In this document: piece by piece, positions 1 through 12,400 of the stretch
How positions within the stretch are numbered: position 1 is the first letter of the stretch
How the letters are laid out: each line of letters starts with the position of its first letter
DNA from: Neodontobutis hainanensis
Taxonomy: Eukaryota > Chordata > Actinopteri > Gobiiformes > Odontobutidae
Direction: 5' to 3'
DNA: 64,000 bases
Assembly (NCBI GenBank): GCA_024349245.1
Contig: JALDNG010000022.1
Span: forward strand, 700,001 to 764,000
Translations under genes and position numbers: made by a program
Notes under the pieces: generated by a model
What the model saw: the letters and a program-made list of their open reading frames with translations, nothing else
Told to the model about the DNA's origin: nothing
The model's database searches: none

Positions 1-555
1 GGACGGTGTTTTGACACATGGAGGATACAATTATTGGAGCCCAAAGCGGTGCTTGTCCACACATGCAGCCCATCAGCTAGTGGCTGAACAGTCAGGGTAG
101 CACTGCTTTTAATTTCAGCAGCAGAAAGCACGAGCACCACACTGTTCAAGAATAAAAGGGCATGGTATGTCTTACCACCATACTTGTGTATAGAATCGAT
201 CAGGGTCGAGATTACAAATAATAATATGGATAATCTTTGTGTTATTTCCAACAGAAAAAGTATGCATTTCTAGAACTATATTAATGGTTCACTGTGTGTG
301 GTCATTGGTTAATTCAGGAATACCCAGAAATGTTTTAGACATATCTCCAACATATCTCAGCTCATACTCTCAGATATGTCAAACCTTTTTGTTATTATTT
401 TTTTTTACTTTTTTAACAATAAACATCAACTCTATACACTACTGAAAAAGAATCAAATACTGTGATAGATCTCTCTTGAAAATTATACCTATGTATCATT
501 GAGAGTCAAATGTATAAATAAAGGGATAATTGAAAAAAATAGGATTCATTCTTTC
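1..555. other. Unique AT-rich sequence, no gene seen
   Basis: No coding frame with splice signals or recognisable protein similarity. The 68-codon frame at 239-445 ends in a low-complexity T-rich run and looks like chance. Confidence 0.6.
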
Positions 556-640
556 TTTCAGTTTCTTCTGCTTATTCCTGTAAGTGGTCCATGTGACTGG
601 AACCTATCCCAGAAATTTAGACACACGTTCTGGAGAATGG
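556..640 (+). repeat. Dispersed fish repeat, copy 1 of 3
   Basis: Shares the order 'TTCT-CTTATTCC-TAAG-GT', then GACTGGAACCTATCCCAG, with 971-1090 and 28,306-28,385. The shared block looks like the common teleost repeat often preceded by (ATCC)n. I cannot name the family. It is shorter and more decayed than the second copy. Confidence 0.5.
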
Positions 641-970
641 CTGATATACTTAGGGACAGACACTGAGGCTACTACCTTCCCGCTAACATTCAAGAAACTG
701 TTTAGTTGGGTTTTGTGTGACATTATGTCTCAGAGCTCTATATAATACCGTTTACAATAATTAATTGGAACAGGATTACAATGTGGTTTTAATGTTTTAT
801 TTTTGTTAGTTTCATTTATAGTGTTTGCCATTCTGAAAAGGGCAATATTTATAATATGATATTCAGATTTCACCATTTTATGTCCCCTTTATTGTTTTTT
901 TGCCACCTTTGGAAGATTCCAGGGTCTGGTCTAAACAAAACTGCATACTTGTTCTGATCCTTTTTTTCCT
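641..970. other. Non-coding spacer between two repeat copies
   Basis: AT-rich sequence with no coding or RNA signal seen. Confidence 0.5.
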
Positions 971-1090
971 CATTCAGTCATCTTCTACCACTTAGTCCCA
1001 TTAGGGGTCACGGGTGACTGGAGCCTATCCCAGCCACGTTGGGCCTGAGGCGGGGTACACCCTGGACAGTGGCCTGTTGGTTACAGGGCT
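971..1090 (+). repeat. Dispersed fish repeat, copy 2 of 3 (best preserved)
   Basis: Reads through 'ATCTTCTACCACTTAGTCCC', 'TAGGGGTCACGGGTGACTGG', 'AGCCTATCCCAG' and 'GGCGGGGTACACCCTGGACA'. This order is a very common teleost interspersed repeat. The other copies at 556-640 and 28,306-28,385 lie in the same orientation. Confidence 0.65.
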
Positions 1091-2218
1091 TTTTTTCCCC
1101 AAACAAAATTCTGCAAATTGAGAATGTGATGATAAAATCCATACCCTGTTCACCTCTTAACAACTTTGACAGGGCTGCAAATTAAAACGTCTTTCTGACA
1201 AACGACTTTGAAATCTTGTAAATATTAGTGGTTTGAGAAGCGTATAGTGACAGTGTTATATTCCAGAGACAGGGTTAATGATCACAGCTCCTTATCTCAT
1301 TGTTATATTCAGAAGATATCACTGAAGAGAATACAGTCACTGCTATATATAAACACATATATGCATCTATATTTCTGTGATATCCCTGTCATGTCAGCTG
1401 ATTTTACACATGTGCCCCACTTCAAAAGAAAATCAGTGTTAATATTACTTTGGATGTCCAATATATTCCGTCAATGTTTCCCTCTCCCTCGTGTTTTGTA
1501 AAAGAAAAAGATGGCCCATCAGCACAGACGTCTGGCAAACGTATGTGTCATCATCGCTGGGAGTACACGCCGAGTTATTTTTACGTTTCTTCTGACCACG
1601 TTGTTGTAGCAGCAACATTAATGAAGTACAGAAGCTTGACAGAACAGAGGCAGTGGGGCATTTTGATCATCTCTGTGCTATACGTGTTTTTATCTGCATA
1701 CAGGCTTGTCAAATTTACTCTGCATACTCTTGATAGGATATCCCCAACATGCTTGAGCTTTTTTGCAGACGCTTAAATGTTTCCCAGCAAAACCCAGCTG
1801 TTGGTCCTGAAAACATGGGAAGAAATCAATTAACTGGTGGCTGTAATAAGGTGAGAGGAGGATGAAATAAACATTGAAGAACCAGAAAAGAGAGCTGCCC
1901 TAAAGCTACAGACCCTAACTGTTCACACTGACATGAATTTATCAATGAAATGAAGAACTTAGTATTTAGGAGTTTATAGCTGTCTATCCATCCATCCATC
2001 TTTTACAACACTCACTACAATTTATGATTATCTTCATTAGAATACCATCAAAGTTTGAAAAAGTAAGTAAACTTCTTTCTCCAACTGGATTGGCAGTTCT
2101 TCACAGTTTTCTTAGTTGAGCTAGCACACCTACAAAATGTGGTTTGTAGTTGCAGCAGAGTCGGCCAGTGGCACAGAGCAACACGAGTAAACAAGTGAGA
2201 AAGTCTACAGTGGCAAGA
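1091..2218. other. Unique sequence, no gene supported
   Basis: Two overlapping frames (1,247-1,501 and 1,450-1,776) lack splice context or recognisable motifs. A short (CCAT)n run lies at about 1,983-2,003. The part at 1,430-1,640 is less AT-rich than its surroundings and could be constrained, but nothing specific supports that. Confidence 0.45.
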
Positions 2219-2253
2219 CAATGTAATTCCAAAAACCTTTTGGAATTACATTG
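2219..2253. repeat. Perfect 16-bp inverted repeat with 3-nt loop
   Basis: Positions 2219-2234 (CAATGTAATTCCAAAA) are exactly reverse-complementary to 2238-2253, separated by ACC. It abuts the Tc1-like relic and may be a folded-back terminus of that element. Confidence 0.9.
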
Positions 2254-2715
2254 CTTTCTGAATAAATTTGTCTTAAAATGTGATCTGATCTTTATCTAAG
2301 TCAAGGATAATGACAAACATAATGTGTCTAAAAATTATCACAGATTTTTTTTTTTTTTATTGAGAACAACAAAAAAAAACTCGTAGTGCTTGTTGTTTTG
2401 AATCCATGGGTTAATGAAAAAAAGGTAATTGGAGTCAGGTTTTTGCACACCTGGAGTCTTGTTAAAACGTTTGGAAGTGTGGACTACAGCTACTTTGACT
2501 GATAAAATCCCTGCACAAGAACAACACGCTTATGTGAGCCACGCCAAAAATAACTTTTATAAAAGCTATGATTAAGAATTGTTGCTTTACATAAAGCTGG
2601 AAAGGTTATTTCAAAGACTAGACATTTACCAGTCTACAGTGAGACAAACCATCTACAAACGGAGACGCTTTGGGACTGTTGCCTGGCCAGCTTGCAATCA
2701 TTGAGTTGAAGATGA
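2254..2715 (+). mobile_element. Degenerate Tc1/mariner-like element with transposase N-terminal remnant
   Basis: The stretch 2,270-2,340 (ATCTGATCTTTATCTAAGTC and following) matches my memory of terminal regions of common fish Tc1-like elements. From 2,577 one frame reads IVALHKAGKVISKTRHL, and after a frame change another reads STVRQTIYKRRRFGTVA to about 2,690. Together these resemble the paired helix-turn-helix DNA-binding region at the start of Tc1-family transposases, which bind terminal inverted repeats before cut-and-paste transposition. The catalytic DDE half is absent and the reading frame is broken, so this is a dead relic. No paired terminal repeat is visible. Family assignment is from remembered similarity; transposase type is fairly secure, subfamily is not. 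Confidence 0.65.
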
Positions 2716-3169
2716 TTTCCCAAGTATATCAGACAATTCTTCAAGTAAAAATCCTGATTTGTTAGCATTAACTCATTAAGGATTAACCTTATTAACACTA
2801 CACTGACAACTATAACTATTTACTACCTGGACCCCATAAATGTAACAACGGCCTATTCAGTGTACCACAGACTCTCTCCTGTGCATGTAAACAAAAAAAA
2901 AAAAGTTTTGGTTATGGTCCCACTAAATATTTAGTTGCTCCATAATTTCAGATTATGTTCTATTTGTATTTGGCACTCTGCACTATTACACTGCACTGGA
3001 CTTTCTGACATCTTAATTACAACAATTATTTATGATTTTGATTTGAGGCATTCCTACAGTGAACTAAACCTAACTTGGTAATTGTATCCCTAATACATGA
3101 ATGGTTTGGCTCAAGTGCACTATAGCCTACCTGTCTTTTCTCAACTCTAAGTCTGATAATGACGAGCCA
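2716..3169. other. AT-rich non-coding spacer
   Basis: Nothing recognisable apart from a poly-A run at about 2,891-2,904. Confidence 0.5.
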
Positions 3170-3740
3170 AGCTGTGTCCTCCTCTGTGGACTCTCACCTT
3201 CTACTGCAGGCTGTAATTAAATGGACGGGGTCATCTGGAGCGGCCCAACGTAGCTCTGCTGTGAACCACGCAGCAGCTCCAGGAGTTCAGAGGTCGGGGG
3301 TGAAAAGCTACAGCTATTGAGGCTGAGCTGGGTCAAGCTATTTAAGTCAATATTGCTCACCCTGGCTGACAGGCTGAATAACACCTTTCTGATTCACAAG
3401 GCCACAACGGACAAAAAGAAAAGCAGACTGCCTAGACTTCTCATCAGCAAGGGATTGTGGTCTTCAGTGGCTGCAGGGGCCAAGGCATGTGTCCGAGGGT
3501 CCCTGTAGAGAAGGCATTAGAATGAAAGACCTACTGTTGTTGACCTAGCCCCAGGCCACATGTGTCACCAGCAGAGCCAGTCAGCGTGAGCACTGCATTT
3601 GCACTTCAGAAATACAAGACAAATTGATAGATTCTGCGGCTGTTGATAGATGAGATACAGCCTCGGTTAAAGCCACAAAGCCACTCTGAAGGAGTGTGCT
3701 GGTGAGATTGTTCAGTGCTGCTGAAAAAGCTGTTTTTAAA
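3170..3740. promoter_or_regulatory. Possible conserved non-coding block
   Basis: A GC- and motif-richer stretch in AT-rich surroundings, with homeodomain-like TAATTAAA at about 3,214 and an E-box-like CAGCTG-type core nearby. No reading frame spans it: the 63-codon frame at 3,317-3,508 has no recognisable domain. The call rests on composition only; cross-species alignment would decide it. Confidence 0.25.
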
Positions 3741-3926
3741 TCTTTATTCTAGCCCAAAAGATTTTTTAGCCAAATTCAAATAGCAAGTGCATTTGGGGAA
3801 TGTTTTACACTACACTTCAATAAATATATGTATCTACTTTAAATATCCAGTGACAAAGAATGGTTATTTACATTGACACATTAGTGTCTTGAATTTGGAG
3901 TGACACACGTATTTTATATAAGTTCT

Positions 3927-3968
3927 TATGTTTATGTATATGTATATGTTTATGTATATGTATATGTA
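3927..3968. repeat. (TATGTA/TATG)n simple repeat
   Basis: Imperfect alternating TATG and TATA units, within otherwise featureless AT-rich DNA. Confidence 0.8.
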
Positions 3969-4113
3969 CTTTACATAGCATGCAAACAAATGCACACAAT
4001 ATAGCTCTCAAAAGAAACCCTTACTATTCAAGAGATGGAGAGGGATTATTAATGAAAAATGGCAAACACTGCATAAACAATATGATTATAACAAATGGTG
4101 ACCCTCTCACAAT

Positions 4114-4300
4114 GGCCCTCATTTATCAACCAAAATTTATACGACAAAATTTTGGGTGTACGACTATTTCACGCAATCTTCGGTATTTATCAATTTGAAC
4201 GTGGCCGTGGGGTACCCTCAAATTCCACGCAAGGTCATGAGGTGATGTACATATATGTTACGTTATAGGCGTTACCATAGAGACCCAGTAATCTTTCATA
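4114..4300 (+). mobile_element. Left end of a DNA transposon, Harbinger-like
   Basis: Begins GGCCCTCATTTATCAA, the kind of terminal sequence carried by a widespread teleost element. It continues with TTTATCAATTTGAACGTGG and GAGGTACC-like sequence in the order I remember for that family. A possible decayed right end (GATAAGCCAGGCC) is near 5,022-5,035, which would give an element of about 0.9 kb, but the match is poor. No transposase is visible. I favour PIF/Harbinger but the superfamily is not proven. Confidence 0.45.
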
Positions 4301-6639
4301 ATGAGCTGCTGTTGTATTACTACTATAGAGTTTCATTCATTATAATTAAACACATAGTAGGCCTCTATACCCAAAACCTGGTTTGTTAAATGAATGTAGA
4401 GTTGTGATTGTAACATCACAAACATATCATGATATGAACAGAGCGAATGAAAAGTATGCCTGTTCTTTGTTGATATTTTAGGTTAACAGTTCAGCATAAC
4501 AAAATTTAAGTTGACAGGGAGAAGAAAAAAGTTTAAACTCCTTTGTCTCTCCCTTGGCAACAAGCACAGACCACTTTGACAAACATTCAATATAAGCTAT
4601 ATGAAGTAATATATAGTGCATATCCTTCAGCAGGAAATGGCAAATAATTACTCCAAGCTTAAAGATTATATTGTTTTGATATGAAATGTTAGAAAAACAT
4701 TTTTTTTGCTGCCGAGACATGCTGTTGTCTATTGAACAAACACAGTGACAATAAATCGAATAATGAGTTCAAATTAAACTTTTAGATACACTAACACATT
4801 AGCTCTAAAATGACCAATGGCTTCAACAAGATTGTGTTCAAAAAGAAATAAAAAAACGCGCATCTTCCAGGAGTGCTATAAATAAACCCAGTGTCAATAG
4901 GTCACAATGAAAAAAGAATATGGCTTAAAAAATGTTTTTGAAACATTGGACCTAACATTATCATTTAAATTAGAGTGATAAAATTATCTGGTATAACAAT
5001 TAGGATTGATTAAAGTACGCCCGATAAGCCAGGCCTTTTCACTTACGCAACCTAAAAATTGTTGGCAATCTATATTTAACACGAGGATAGCTGTGGTTCT
5101 CTGTGTGTACCTGAAGCACATACATAAATACAATAATGCATACCTAGGTGTCATTTATGTTTATTCACTGTGATACAACCTGTCCATGTGTTAATATACC
5201 AATCATCCACCTCTACACACACTATCAGCAGGTCTTGTGTGGGGTCAATTGTACCACCTCTTCCCAAGCTCTTAAAATGTCCTCTATCAATATTTGAAGA
5301 TGTCAATTGTAACCGTCGGTAAACACATCTCGGCTGAAAAGTAAATTATCAGCAGAGCTGGTCACAAGGGAGGCTCCGTCTGGATGCTGTCGAGCACGTC
5401 TCTTCTCTCACACTCTGTCAATTCCATCTTTGAGAAAAGAGGGAACCAATAGAACCCAGCAAAGCTCTTGTTGAGGATTTTTCAAACTAAACAATGCCCT
5501 GGGCAGATTGTATCCTCAGGAGAACTGTTGGCCAAAGTAAGATATGATTCAAATCCCAGAATGCCGAGCGCTGTATGGAACGGTTAGAAGTTTTTACACA
5601 GCATTATTCAGTATGGCAGGAGCTGGGTACAATAGAGCATACTGAATGGATACAGTATGTCATATTGTTATGTTGTATAGATATAGGCAGAGCATATAAT
5701 AAACGTGGTGCATAACACGGAGATAGTAGACTCAAAGCTGTGTGAAGTTTCTTGAGGCAATTCTAAGAAGAGGTAGTATGTAGGAACCAGAGCTGCTCAT
5801 AATAAAACAGGCAGGCATTATAATTTCAAATCTATAGTTGGTGTGGAAATATTGTATGATTGGGTTATTAATATGTGAAAAGGAACATGTCTGCTTTCAA
5901 TAGTTAATCAAGTATAAAATATTCAAACCAAAATACATAACTATAACTGCTACCTTTTACTAATTTTAACCAAAACACTTAGAAAGTAACACATCTATCC
6001 AATGTAGCCATGTGCACTGAAGCACTTCTTTGCAAAAGTCACTTTCCTAATTTCTGATATTAATAGGTCTTGCTAAATACTGAAAATTAGATGCACATCC
6101 AAAGTATAGTATTTCTGTCAGTCCATGTTGTTTGTCTGGCTTAATGTATCAGACTGCAGAATATTGTATAGTATAGTATAGTATATATGAGTTTTAAGGA
6201 CACCCAAAAGTAAAGTGCTATAACAGCATTTTTGGAGTCAAATCTGTGGCAATGGTTTTATGGCATAAAAAATGTATTCTGACTTGATATACTGTACATC
6301 ACAACTTATGCATCTGGAACATATTTGCTGGTGTGACATAAAAAATTTAAAAACCTTCTTTCTCAGTTTTACTGTTAAAACACACTCTCTGCCTTTTTAG
6401 TTACTATGTTATTACAATCTTCAAAACCATTCCACAGGGTTGCCTGTTTGGTTGTCTTACTCCCTTAGGTGCCTTGATAGTTGGGAAAAAGAATGCTAAC
6501 TGCACTCTTACGCAACACGCAGTGTGAGAACTAACAGAGAACTAACAATAAAAAGACAGACACAGAATGTGGAATATTTTAACATGTAACACATTTGAAC
6601 CATTTTGAGTTGTAGCTGCACTCATGTCATATCGCTCTG
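4301..6639. other. AT-rich non-coding sequence, 2.3 kb
   Basis: No gene seen. The minus-strand 80-codon frame at 4,478-4,720 is lysine/leucine-rich without motifs. A (GTATA)n run lies at about 6,165-6,185. The right boundary of the preceding transposon may lie near 5,035. Confidence 0.5.
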
Positions 6640-6840
6640 TGAAAGCAGCTCAACAGCCACAAGCGAGGCATTGCTCATGTCATCTGCAAATCACAAATCG
6701 TAGCTCCTGACGCGAACCGCTGCACAGGAGCCAAGTGCCAAAGGGCTCTGGCCAAAGCCTGCATCAGACTTTAAAGTGATTTGAAACAGCCAGCAAAGGA
6801 GGGGCCGAATTTGCCTGGGAGCCCTGCGTAGACAGAGCTT
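6640..6840. promoter_or_regulatory. Possible conserved non-coding block
   Basis: A compositionally distinct stretch with TCATCTGCAAATCACAAAT and TTTAAAGTGATTTGAA, typical of homeodomain/POU-type enhancer sequence. No open frame. Inferred from composition only. Confidence 0.25.
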
Positions 6841-8157
6841 CAATCTTCAATGGAATGGAAAAAAAAAGAAAAAAAGAAAAAGAGGGAAAAGAGGGAAGAC
6901 AACAGTAGCGTGGCCAGCTCATCCATCAGTCTGTAAAAGGTCAGGATTTTGTAGGTGGAATTGGGGAGAGCAGCGAATTGCAGATGCACTGAACAGCAGG
7001 GTATTTTCCGCTGTCGTGACCAGCTAAGGAGCGCTCCTTTAAAACACATCTGCCAGTAAACATTTTGGCCTGACTCTGGGTCATCTCTCCTGTCTGCTCC
7101 AGACTCAGCCGAGCGTGAAGATGTACCTGCACAGACCACTCCGCCGCTGCACACTTTTCTATTACCAGCTCCGGTTTAATTCTCCTGACTGTAGACACTG
7201 GAGGAAAACCACCATTTTATCATCGGTTTTCTTTCTGAGAGCAAAATCGTTATCTGTTTTTTTTGCCCAAAGACTATATTCTTTCCAACATATGAGGTTT
7301 GAAAGAAGACATAATTGATTCAGTCATTGTGGCTGACTTTGCAATACAGACAGAAATGTCAAGTTTGTTTTACGGTAAAAAAAACCTGTAAGGCTGTGGT
7401 TGGCAGTTTTTCACTGTAATAAATACAGGGATATATCAAAACATTACAGTACATTCAAGGTGTTACAATACATTTTTGTTAAGGTATCCAATGTTTGCAC
7501 AAAAACCTGCTGTTGTAATGATGGAATAATTCAGAATAATCTGTCATGGCTGCTGAGTCTGCCGTTACAATATTATATGGTCAAAATGTGGCATTACGGT
7601 AGTTTTTTAAAATATCAGATTATATGGTACATGGTTTATTCATAAAATGTTGTTATAACTTACTCAGTACAGAAATCAAATACAATTTATCCTGTTCATT
7701 CTTAGTTTTTAACTGTAGCTTTGATTTTCTTACATCCAAAATAACATCAACCCCTCAATTCAAACCCAACTTACGAAGACAACAAACATTGTTTTTGACA
7801 AATGCCTTGTCTCAGGATGGGCGTTTTGTTGCCCATTTACCTTGAATACTAGTAACTAGTAACAGAAGAATAATAGATGTCACAAAGGTCCTTTGTAAAC
7901 AGCCCTGCTCAGTGTTAACAAAAGCCAGGAAATATAACAAACAAAAACAACTAAAGAACTTGTGATATATTGTGCCAAATCCTTCCCATTTTAAGTTCAC
8001 GTGCTTGCCTGCCTGTGAGCACTGCAGCCATGCAGGAGACACTTGGATGGGTTAACACATTTTACACCCATTAATGACAAAAAGCATAATGAAAAAACTG
8101 TCTCCAGCCTGAGTTCATCCACTTTCTGCCTCAATATTTTATATATTTTCGATTTCT
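6841..8157. other. Non-coding sequence with purine run
   Basis: A strongly purine-rich run (A/G) at 6,857-6,897 begins this stretch. Overlapping frames on both strands at 6,840-7,320 are mutually exclusive and look like chance. Segments such as TTTTACGGTAAAA near 7,370 and TTACGGTAGTTTTTTAAA near 7,594 resemble a fish repeat family, but too weakly to call. Confidence 0.45.
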
Positions 8158-9461
8158 AAAACCAGTACTAAGCAGTTTGTTACCACAACTCACTGATATA
8201 GTCAATAATTCCTTACAGTCTGGAACTTTTCCAATAGCCTTAAAAACTGCTGTCATTAAGCCTCTCCTAAAGAAGAGCAGTCTTGATGCTACAGTGCTCA
8301 ACAACTTTTAGGGAAAGTCATCGAAAAAGTTGTATATCAGCAACTTAATTACTTTCTATTGCTAAACATCCTTTTCAGGACCATGAAATCCTGTCAAATA
8401 GATTAGAGAAATGGATGGGTATCTCTGGAACTGCTCTTAAATGGTTTCAGTCATATCTTGAAGACAGGAAGTACTTTATTTCGGTTGGAAACTGTGTATC
8501 AGACCAAATGGCCCTGACATGTTTTGGGACCCCATTATGCAATCTTTACATGCTTCCTTTAGGCCAGCTATTATGTAGCTGTGATGTATCCTACCATAAA
8601 TGTGCAGTTGACACTCAGATTTACATTTCACATGTCACTGAATACCTCAGATTGATGTGTGGATGCAAAATAATTTTCTCCAACTGAACAGAGACAAGAC
8701 TGAACTAATCATCTTTGGGAACAGAAACAAAGAGAAAATGTCAGCAGTCACCTTGAGTCTTTTTGTCTAAAACCTAAAAAACAGGTTAGAAATCTAGGGG
8801 TCATCATAGACTCAGACTTAAATTTTCAGTCTCTTTAAGTCAATTACATCATCTGCATTTTATCACTTAAAAAATATTTCCAGAGTCAAAGGGATAATGT
8901 CTCAACCAGACTTAGAGAAACTTATCCATGCTTTTCTCTCCAGCAGGTTAGATTACTGTAACGGCCTGCTCACTGGTCTCTCAAAACGAGGGTTAAGACA
9001 GCTGCAGCTTATTCAGAACGCTGCTGCTCTGGTTCTAACACCAGGAAGTACAACCACATCAGTCCAGTTTTAAAATCTCTGCACTGGCTTCCTGTTGCTC
9101 AGAGAATAGACTTTAAAACAGCACTGCTGGTTTACAAGTCTCTGAATTCCTCGGATACCATGTTTAGTTTTAGAACTAAACCTGGTGAAGCAGCGTTTAA
9201 GTTTCATGCAGCAAAAACCTGGAACAGCCTCAACTTTAACAATGTTCAAGAAGAAGTTAAAAACCTTCCTCTTTAGCTCCACTTACATTATATAATAAAG
9301 TGTTTACTATCTTCTTTTTTTTTGCACTCTTGTTTTAAAAATTTTAAATGTTTCTTATGTTTCTTAATACAAATCTTGTAAATTGTCTTTTCTTCCAGTA
9401 AAGCACTTTGAGTTACCCAGTGTTTGAATTGTGCTATAGAAATAAAATTGCCTTGCTTTGT
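8158..9461 (+). pseudogene. 5'-truncated, inactive L2-like LINE
   Basis: The remains of a non-LTR retrotransposon ORF2 read on the plus strand. Successive pieces are SGTFPIAFKTAVIKPLLKKS (about 8,219), GISGTALKWFQSYLEDRK (8,418), LYMLPLGQLL (8,547) and VDTQIYIS (8,607). Near the 3' end ISRVKGIMSQPDLEKLIHAF (8,880) and LHWLPVAQRIDFKTALLVYK (about 9,080) can be read. These match the L2/Maui-type reverse transcriptase and C-terminal region of fish. The catalytic Y-A-D-D box reads C-A-V-D (8,601-8,612), and frame breaks and internal deletions occur on both sides. The 3' end reads GTGCTATAGAAATAAAATTG then CCTTGCTTTG, a typical L2 tail. The endonuclease and ORF1 are absent. Confidence 0.85.
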
Positions 9462-12400
9462 GTTAAGTTTTTAAAGACTTCTCAATAGACCGTTTCTGGT
9501 CCCAAAGCTGACACTTGAATATAATTTTTGTTGCAAAGAAGTAGTCTCTCCAGTAGCTTGCTTTTATTTATTCATATGTAGCCACCCAGGTTTCTTTACT
9601 AAACACGGGGCTGAATAAAAAAAGTTACACTAGAAAGTGCTTCCATAACACGGCAAATGAGTAAATAAAATGTCAGCTGAAATGATATGTAATCATCCAA
9701 CTACATGTCTCGGAGGTGCATTTGGAAAATCGAGAGGAAATGGGGCAAGAAGAAATCGTCGCTGCAGCCTGTCTGAAGTTCGCCCATCAACAACTAAGTG
9801 CCTCTTTACCTCCTCCAATCGCTAACTATGACAGGGGAAAGAAAGTGACCTTCTGGCATTATGGACGGGGCTAAACAAAGCCAACAAACGTCACCGTTGG
9901 AACAACGATGCACACTTTCCCAACGTGTACTGTACTTACAATTCCGCAGAAAGCACTCTCTACTGCTACTGCTGCACCAATGAAAAGGTTGAACAGTAAA
10001 GTAGAGTGGGGCGAGAGGGACAGATGTGTGCTCGCTACGAACTTGCTCCATCAGACACCCTTGGGACGCAGGGAAACATCTGGAAGGAATCGTCAATGGG
10101 ACTGATACACTACCTAGACTAATAAAATATGAATTTTCCTGCCGCGATACAAACACAAATGACCCAATGCTGTGCACGTACACTATTGTAAAAAGATTAA
10201 ACCAAATCCTATTTAGCTTTACAAAAAAAAAAGCCCTCTCATCTCTAAACGGCTTGCTAGTTTAATGCCTGGCTGATCTGCAACACCTGTTTAAAGGTAT
10301 CTTAATATCAGAATTTAGGAAGCTGATGGTGCGTTATTGCTTTTTCGGCAGGGGGATACAACAAGCACTTTAGCTGCTCGACAATCTCAGGAACAGGCTG
10401 CTCGGATGGCTAGACAAGGGGAAAGAGGAGCGATACATTAAACATGAATTGTTGGAAGGACACAGACTACATAAAAGCCCGTGGTGACGGTCGGAGGCAC
10501 TGTGGCGACGTGAGCAGAGGGGACAGATTTGCAGAGAGTCTTTTAATGTGAGCGGTTGTGCTTAACATTGTTTAGAGCTCAGTGATTTGAGATTACTACC
10601 ACAGGGGGCGGCCTCGGGGCATTCTTATGATCAGCTTTGGAGAATGTTGCACATAATATTTGTGGTCCCCGAAGGTGGCCATTGATGTCTCAAAAGGACA
10701 TGAAGTGATAGCTAAGAGTATTTTTTACTCACAACAAAAATAAATAAAAAATAAAAATAAAAAAATATTTAGTTCTTATTCATATTATGTGTTTATGTTC
10801 AGTTAATTTGTTGTTTATTTGCACATACACATAATATTATAAACAACAATTATAGGCAGAAAAGTCAAATGTACAGTATATCTTTAACACATTTGTAGGT
10901 ATTTCCACCTTATTCATGAGGTAAGAATATTGCTGCATCTAAGTAAGAAACCATATTAAAGAAAAAATATTATTATGAATATATTTTAAGCATATACAAG
11001 CTATTTAGTGACAAGAATTTAATAAATAGCTTAGAATATAATAGTTTTGAAAAGTTGTGAATGCCGGGCCAGAGGAGACGCTTTATGTTGTACTAGTTTA
11101 AAAGGCACCGCTGCAAATGCACACACATAGTGCTCACAGTACACAACAGCTGATCAGCAACAACAAGCACGCTCATCACCAACAAAAACTGTTTTATACA
11201 CAAAAATAAACAGTGCTCAACTAACATCATCACCACTGATCTCATTTCATTAATAATATGTCAAATATTTACTGCTCATTACAAGTGGAGCATGACAATA
11301 CTTCAGCCAACCACAAATCAAAAGCATTTCACTGTTAAAAGAGAAATGTTCTGAGCTGAGTGACAACGTACGGAGGGCTATTCATCTGAAGAGTGTAAAA
11401 GTAATGGTCAAGTTCTCTTATTAAGACAACATATAATCTGTAAATGGTTTATTATACTCCAGGCTAGTTTAGTCTGAAGTGAAAGAATTTCTTTTGTCAT
11501 GTTTACTGACACTTTCATGCCAAATTAATACCATAATACTATTATAAAAGAGCAATACAAAACAGAGTTTTTATAAGCACTCACCGGAGCTGTTGGAGCT
11601 GAGTGATTCACTCTCAGGGGAAACAGGACATGCTGGGTATAGTTTTGTCCAGGGGTGATGCTTACTTTTTAACACATAGCTTCATAGCTCACTGTAGATT
11701 GTAGATGCATTGCAGGAATGTGAGTCCATATGGTGAAATTAAATGATTATTGCATAAGCACAGGTTGACTAGTCAAGTCACAAAGAAACTGCTTTACATA
11801 TAACCTCTTCAAAGCTTTGCCAAAAACAAATGGTTTTGAGCTAGCTGTGTCTAATTCTACTGTTAAAGCAGCTGCAAAAACATAATAAAAAAGACACCAA
11901 CAAGTGGTTAAAGACACAACATACATTCATGGTTAGGACTCTCACGCAGTCCTAAGCATCTGACACGTGACTGATTGGTTAATTCCCCTGTTAGTCCTAC
12001 AGAAACACAGTTTTGCTGGATTAATTTTGACCACTAAAGGTGACCAGTGAGAGCAGCTCTACCACCACAAAACCAATAAATATGATTGGAAAACTCACTG
12101 TACAGGACATTAAACCTTTCATGTCTAAAGCAATTTTAACAGTGCACAACACAATAGAATAATTTGACTAAAGAATGAAAATTATATTAAATATATACTT
12201 TATTGAGTATAATGTTTTATAATATTTAAAAGGTTTATCCCTGAAAAGAAGTCCCTGGCTGTAATCAATAATGGCTGTAATCAATAATGACGTTAATCAC
12301 TGACTAGTGCAGGTTTTGTGTTACCAAAAACTTAATTGTAAAAAAATAATAATAATCACGTTATGTGATTTGAAAACTTAACCAAAATTCCTGAACTTAA

